A stretch of 64,000 nt of DNA. It comes from PALSA-1353 sp050014015. Its GTDB lineage: Bacteria > Planctomycetota > Phycisphaerae > Tepidisphaerales > Tepidisphaeraceae. The translations under genes and the position numbers were made by a program. The notes under the pieces were generated by a model. The model worked only from the letters and a program-made list of their open reading frames with translations, did not search any database and had not been told where the DNA came from. Position 1 is the first letter of the stretch; each line of letters opens with the position of its first letter. Location of the stretch: NCBI GenBank assembly GCA_050014015.1, contig JBEKEC010000027.1:4564-68563 (forward strand), read 5' to 3'. Positions 60,695 to 64,000 of this stretch are shown here, piece after piece.

Positions 60695-62323
60695 ATGCGC
60701 ATTCTCGTTGCCGACAAGCTGGCTGAAGAGGGTTTGGAGTTTCTGAAGCAAAACAACGCGGCCTTCGACGCGAAAGTCGGGCTGAAGGAGGACGAACTGG
60801 CCGCCATCGTGGGTGATTACGATGCCCTGATCGTCCGCTCCGGCGCCAAGGTGACCGCCAAGGTCCTGGAGAAGCCGGGGAAACTCAAGGCCATTGCCCG
60901 CGCCGGGGTCGGCGTGGACAACATCGATCTGGAGGCGGCGACCTCCAAGGGGATACTCGTTCTCAACACCGCCGAGGCCAGCACCCTTTCCACCGCGGAG
61001 CATGCCCTGGCGCTGCTGTTGTCGCTGGCCAGAAAGATTCCCCAAGCCCAGGCCAGTCTCAAATCCGGACAACTGGAATGGAAGAAGCGCAGCCAATACC
61101 AGGGCACGCAGCTTGCCGGAAAGACGTTGGGCGTCGTGGGTCTTGGACGGATCGGCCGCACCGTGGCGACGCGGGCGCTGGCGCTGGAGATGAACGTCGT
61201 CGGATACGATCCGTATTTCACCGGACCGACCGCCCTGGACGGCAAGGTCAAGCTGGTCCGGGATTTCGACGAATTTCTTGGCCAGGTCGACGTGATCACG
61301 TTCCACGTTCCCGGCGGCGAGCAGACCAAACACCTTCTGAACCGCGATCGGCTGATGAACAAATGCCGGCCGAACCTGCTGGTGGTGAACGACGCCCGTG
61401 GCGAGGTCGTCGATGAGATCGCCCTGGCCGAGGCGCTGAAGGAAAAGAAGATCGCCGGGGCCGCGATCGACGTCTACGCCACCGAGCCGCCGGCGAAGGA
61501 CCATCCGTTGTTCGGCATCGAGAACGCCGTGCTGACGCCTCATCTGGGCGCCAGCACCGACGAGGCGCAAACGGCCGTATCGGTCGAGGCCTGCAAGGCC
61601 ATCGTCGCCTATCTGAACACCGGCGAAATCCGCGGCGCGGTCAATGCCGGGGGACTGAAGCTCGATTTGCCCGAGGATGAAAAGCCGTTCGTCGAGCTTG
61701 CCCGGCGGATCGGCGCGCTTCTGTCGGCGCTGTGCGACGGCGGGTATCGAACGATCACGCTCCGCGCCAGCGGCGCCCGCGCTCCCAAGCACATGAATAC
61801 TCTGCTGCGCGTCGCGACCGTGGAACTGCTGCGGCCGCATCTCGATACCAGCGTGAACGTGATCAACGTCGAACACCTGGCGCGCGGGCGGGGGATCGCC
61901 CTGGCGACGATCCACGAGCCCAACCCCCCGGCCGGACTGGTGGGCGACATCGTCGGCATCCGCGCCGACTCGCCCAACGGCGAGAGCCACCGCATCCTCG
62001 GCACCGTTTACGCCGACGGCTGGCCCCGCGTCCTGCGCATCGACGGATACAGCATGGACATGATCCCCGAGGGAAACATGGTGCTGATCGTGAATCAGGA
62101 CCAGCCCGGCGTGATCGGGCTGGTCGGGTCGAGTTTCGGCGATGCCAAGGTGAACATCGCGGACATGGTCATCAGCCGGGAATTTGACCCCGCCGGCAAA
62201 GCCACCGCGTTCATGGTCATCAAGACCGACAGCCCGCCGCCGGAAGGCCTGCTCAACCAGCTCAAGGCCCGGCCGAATATTTTGAAGGTCAAGAGCCTGG
62301 TTCTTCCGCCAAGGGCAAAATGA
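60695..62323 (+). CDS. serA: D-3-phosphoglycerate dehydrogenase
   Basis: A 542-residue long-form SerA. The NAD-binding part has GVGVDNIDLEAATSKGILVL, TLGVVGLGRIGRTVATRAL, and the catalytic triad region NDARGEVVDEIALAEAL and LTPHLGASTDEAQ. After an intervening ASB domain (residues about 320-455, LRVATVELLRPHLDTSVNVI) comes a C-terminal ACT domain (MVLIVNQDQPGVIGLVGSSF). It commits 3-phosphoglycerate to serine synthesis; the ACT domain normally senses serine. GGAGG precedes the ATG by 8 bases. The next gene overlaps its stop as ATGA. Confidence 0.95.
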   Translation: MRILVADKLAEEGLEFLKQNNAAFDAKVGLKEDELAAIVGDYDALIVRSGAKVTAKVLEKPGKLKAIARAGVGVDNIDLEAATSKGILVLNTAEASTLSTAEHALALLLSLARKIPQAQASLKSGQLEWKKRSQYQGTQLAGKTLGVVGLGRIGRTVATRALALEMNVVGYDPYFTGPTALDGKVKLVRDFDEFLGQVDVITFHVPGGEQTKHLLNRDRLMNKCRPNLLVVNDARGEVVDEIALAEALKEKKIAGAAIDVYATEPPAKDHPLFGIENAVLTPHLGASTDEAQTAVSVEACKAIVAYLNTGEIRGAVNAGGLKLDLPEDEKPFVELARRIGALLSALCDGGYRTITLRASGARAPKHMNTLLRVATVELLRPHLDTSVNVINVEHLARGRGIALATIHEPNPPAGLVGDIVGIRADSPNGESHRILGTVYADGWPRVLRIDGYSMDMIPEGNMVLIVNQDQPGVIGLVGSSFGDAKVNIADMVISREFDPAGKATAFMVIKTDSPPPEGLLNQLKARPNILKVKSLVLPPRAK

Positions 62324-63864
62324 GGACGCGCTGGTCTGCGCCATTCGCGTTGACGGGCCTGCTGGCGTGGATTGCCATCGCGGCGGCGGCCGATCCGGCG
62401 ACGCAGCCCGCGCCCCACAAGGCCCAGGTCCCGCCGGGTTTCCACGTCCTGGCCATCGGCGATCGCGCGGTCTTCTGCGCCGGCGGCGACGATGTCTGGG
62501 TGAAGCCGGTCCTGGAATCCGTGCCGGCGGCGACGCGCCCCGCGACCATGCCCTCCGACGTTGTTTCCGCCCTCCAGCAACGCCGATCCGAATTGGCCAC
62601 CCAAATCTTGCAGGACCTGGCCCTCGACGATCGCAAAGCCGTGGATGAATTCATCGACGGCAAACTTCTGGCGGCGCTGGCCAAGGTCGGCGCGATGAAG
62701 CCCACGGTTTATTACTTCCCGGCCACCCGGGAAAAAATCGCCGACCTCATGGATGCCGGCTGGACCGATCCCCGGTTCCATTACATCCGCTTCGCCCATG
62801 ATGTTTCCTACGCTCCGGCGATCCGCGTCTCGGCCGAGGTGCCGATGGACGATCTGGTCCTGTGGGCCGAGATTCACGACGGCGATGCCCCCGCGACCCG
62901 CAGCGACGTCCTGGCCGCGGAAATCAAGCGCTACGAGGACGGAATGGCCAATCACGTGTCGATGCTCGCCATGAACCAGACAGAGCATCTCCTCGAAGGC
63001 TTTATTCACGAAAAGGTCTTCGATCCGCTGAAACTGCCGGCGAAGCTGACGTGGGTTGATTTCGGCGCCTCCAACGTCTTTGCGGTCAAGTACGCCGCCC
63101 TGCTGACAGGGTTGCCTCGGCAAATGTGGATCGAGCGATTGATCGGCCGCCCGGACGAGCCTCGGCCCTTCGCGCGGATCGATCTGATCAACGCCCTGGA
63201 CCCGGCGCAGATTCGCCCGGAGTATTTGGCGGCTTACGACCAGGCGCTATTGCCCAAGGGCGCGCTGGTGATTCATTCGCTGCTCGCCAAAGCCGGGGAC
63301 GGGGCGCTGGCAAAAGTCCTGCCGGTCTGGCGTGCCCACGCCCCGCAAACGCCGCAGGAATTGATCCAAACCGTGCAAGCCGCCACCGGCGTCGATCTGA
63401 CCCCGGACATGCAGCCGGATTACGGCCTGCCCACAACCCCGCCGGCACAACCCTCCATCACAGCTTCTAAACCGACATTCGTTGCGTGGAAGGACATTAA
63501 AGAGACCTATGGCGTCGAGAAGCGAAGTTTACCGAACATGATGGAGGAGACCGGCCAACGAAAGCCGGATGCAGGATTCATACTGCAACCAACAAAGCCG
63601 GAAGACGAAATCCGGTTGGATTCCAGCAGGAGCTATGGCGGGACGAGCTATGGGCCTGGCACCGCCGCCCTTATCCTAACTGGAAGGACCAGCAAGGGTG
63701 TTCCGGAGGAAACCTTTTACGCCGCACTGGGAGTTGGCTCTACATTGAACTTGGACGACAGAGAGCTTTGTGTTTTCGGCATCAAGATTTTCGGCGGCAA
63801 GGTGACGATCAAAGCGGAAGGGATTGAGTTTACCGGCAGGATCGAACTTCCGGAAGCGAAATGA
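62320..63864 (+). CDS. Secreted protein of unknown function
   Basis: A 514-residue protein. A signal peptide (FALTGLLAWIAIAAAA) is followed by DPATQPAPHK, the Thr/Gln/Pro linker of the exported set. Residues 120-370 contain HEKVFDPLKLPAKLTWVDFG and a helical domain (ALVIHSLLAKAGDGALAKVL), loosely like a gluzincin fold without a clear HExxH. The last 130 residues are beta-rich (LILTGRTSKGVPEETFYAAL). I cannot place it in a family. Its ATG overlaps the serA stop, so it may be co-expressed with serA despite the unrelated export signal. Confidence 0.75.
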   Translation: MRTRWSAPFALTGLLAWIAIAAAADPATQPAPHKAQVPPGFHVLAIGDRAVFCAGGDDVWVKPVLESVPAATRPATMPSDVVSALQQRRSELATQILQDLALDDRKAVDEFIDGKLLAALAKVGAMKPTVYYFPATREKIADLMDAGWTDPRFHYIRFAHDVSYAPAIRVSAEVPMDDLVLWAEIHDGDAPATRSDVLAAEIKRYEDGMANHVSMLAMNQTEHLLEGFIHEKVFDPLKLPAKLTWVDFGASNVFAVKYAALLTGLPRQMWIERLIGRPDEPRPFARIDLINALDPAQIRPEYLAAYDQALLPKGALVIHSLLAKAGDGALAKVLPVWRAHAPQTPQELIQTVQAATGVDLTPDMQPDYGLPTTPPAQPSITASKPTFVAWKDIKETYGVEKRSLPNMMEETGQRKPDAGFILQPTKPEDEIRLDSSRSYGGTSYGPGTAALILTGRTSKGVPEETFYAALGVGSTLNLDDRELCVFGIKIFGGKVTIKAEGIEFTGRIELPEAK

Positions 63865-63910
63865 TGCCGTTTAACCAGGGCGGGTCTGAGCCATCAAAGT
63901 AGGTGGGTTC

Positions 63911-64000
63911 TTACGCCGCCAGAGGGCGTTGACTCCAAAATTCCTCCCATTGGTCGTTGAGCCATGCGGAACGCAGCGACAAAACGGATTGCGCGCCGGA
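63911..64000 (-). CDS. C-terminal end of an unidentified protein (cut by window edge)
   Basis: The last 29 codons of a minus-strand frame are visible, reading SVLSLRSAWLNDQWEEFWSQ and ending RPLAA. The phrase is rich in aromatic and charged residues and looks like a real protein end, but the gene lies outside. No function can be assigned. It converges on the secreted-protein gene at 62320. Confidence 0.45.
   Translation of the reverse strand, partial: SGAQSVLSLRSAWLNDQWEEFWSQRPLAA

Noticed and set aside
60689..62344. 551-codon minus-strand frame opposite serA
   Set aside because: serA domains are continuous on the plus strand.

Overview
The window reads as a chromosome segment of a member of the Planctomycetota, most likely class Phycisphaerae. 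This is inferred from family content and sequence style. Secreted proteins start with Thr/Gln/Pro-rich linkers (TTQP, ATQPAP), there is a PEP-CTERM protein, a BlaI/M56 sensor pair, a fused SufS-SufE, a single-chain indolepyruvate:ferredoxin oxidoreductase, and coding GC is high. No rRNA, tRNA or CRISPR array was recognised.

Layout. 1-2.7 kb (minus): end of a secreted protein, a four-domain S1 protein and a chromate transporter. 2.8-4.2 kb: lower-GC stretch with a coiled-coil protein, two paralogous MetJ/Arc-like small proteins and an orphan terminator. 4.3-9.5 kb: protein-kinase-like gene (minus), TonB-dependent receptor (plus), LeuC/aconitase-type dehydratase (minus). 9.5-13.1 kb: palindromic repeat, then blaI and a large M56 sensor gene behind two perfect 16-bp operators. 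13.1-15.6 kb (minus): outer-membrane protein and ammonium transporter, the latter preceded by a sigma-54-like promoter. 15.8-23.9 kb (minus): a Suf Fe-S assembly operon in the order sufA, sufB, a three-gene toxin-antitoxin cassette, sufC, sufD, sufSE, a long palindromic repeat, sufT, CDGSH protein. 24.4-27 kb: secreted ankyrin protein and a ParDE module. 27.3-34.2 kb: gltB and gltD separated by a two-gene HEPN module. 34.4-35.1 kb: VapBC. 35.2-40 kb: zinc-ribbon membrane protein and indolepyruvate:ferredoxin oxidoreductase. 40.2-41.2 kb: HTH/Fic module. 41.2-45.7 kb: a broken copy of the rpoN 3' end, a three-gene ATP-grasp/DUF350-like/unknown operon, and intact rpoN. 45.8-52.8 kb (minus): two membrane glycosyltransferase-like proteins around asnB, then dciA and dnaN. 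52.76-53.21 kb: a candidate replication origin. 53.2-64 kb (mostly plus): membrane protein, dinG-like helicase, PEP-CTERM protein (minus), transketolase, metallo-beta-lactamase-fold protein, serA, a secreted protein, and a partial gene at the right edge (minus).

How it works together. Suf genes build Fe-S clusters that GOGAT, LeuC, DinG-type helicase and the indolepyruvate enzyme would use. Amt, GltBD, AsnB and RpoN form a nitrogen theme, and the sigma-54-like site upstream of amt links two of them.

The strongest unexplained signals are three. Five toxin-antitoxin-like cassettes lie within about 20 kb, two of them inside housekeeping operons. Two loci have gene cargo bracketed by a repeated 3' end of the upstream gene (rpoN, sufT). 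The three-gene ATP-grasp operon carried at the rpoN locus has no known role that I can name. Starts were chosen by Shine-Dalgarno context and family convention and may be off by a few codons.
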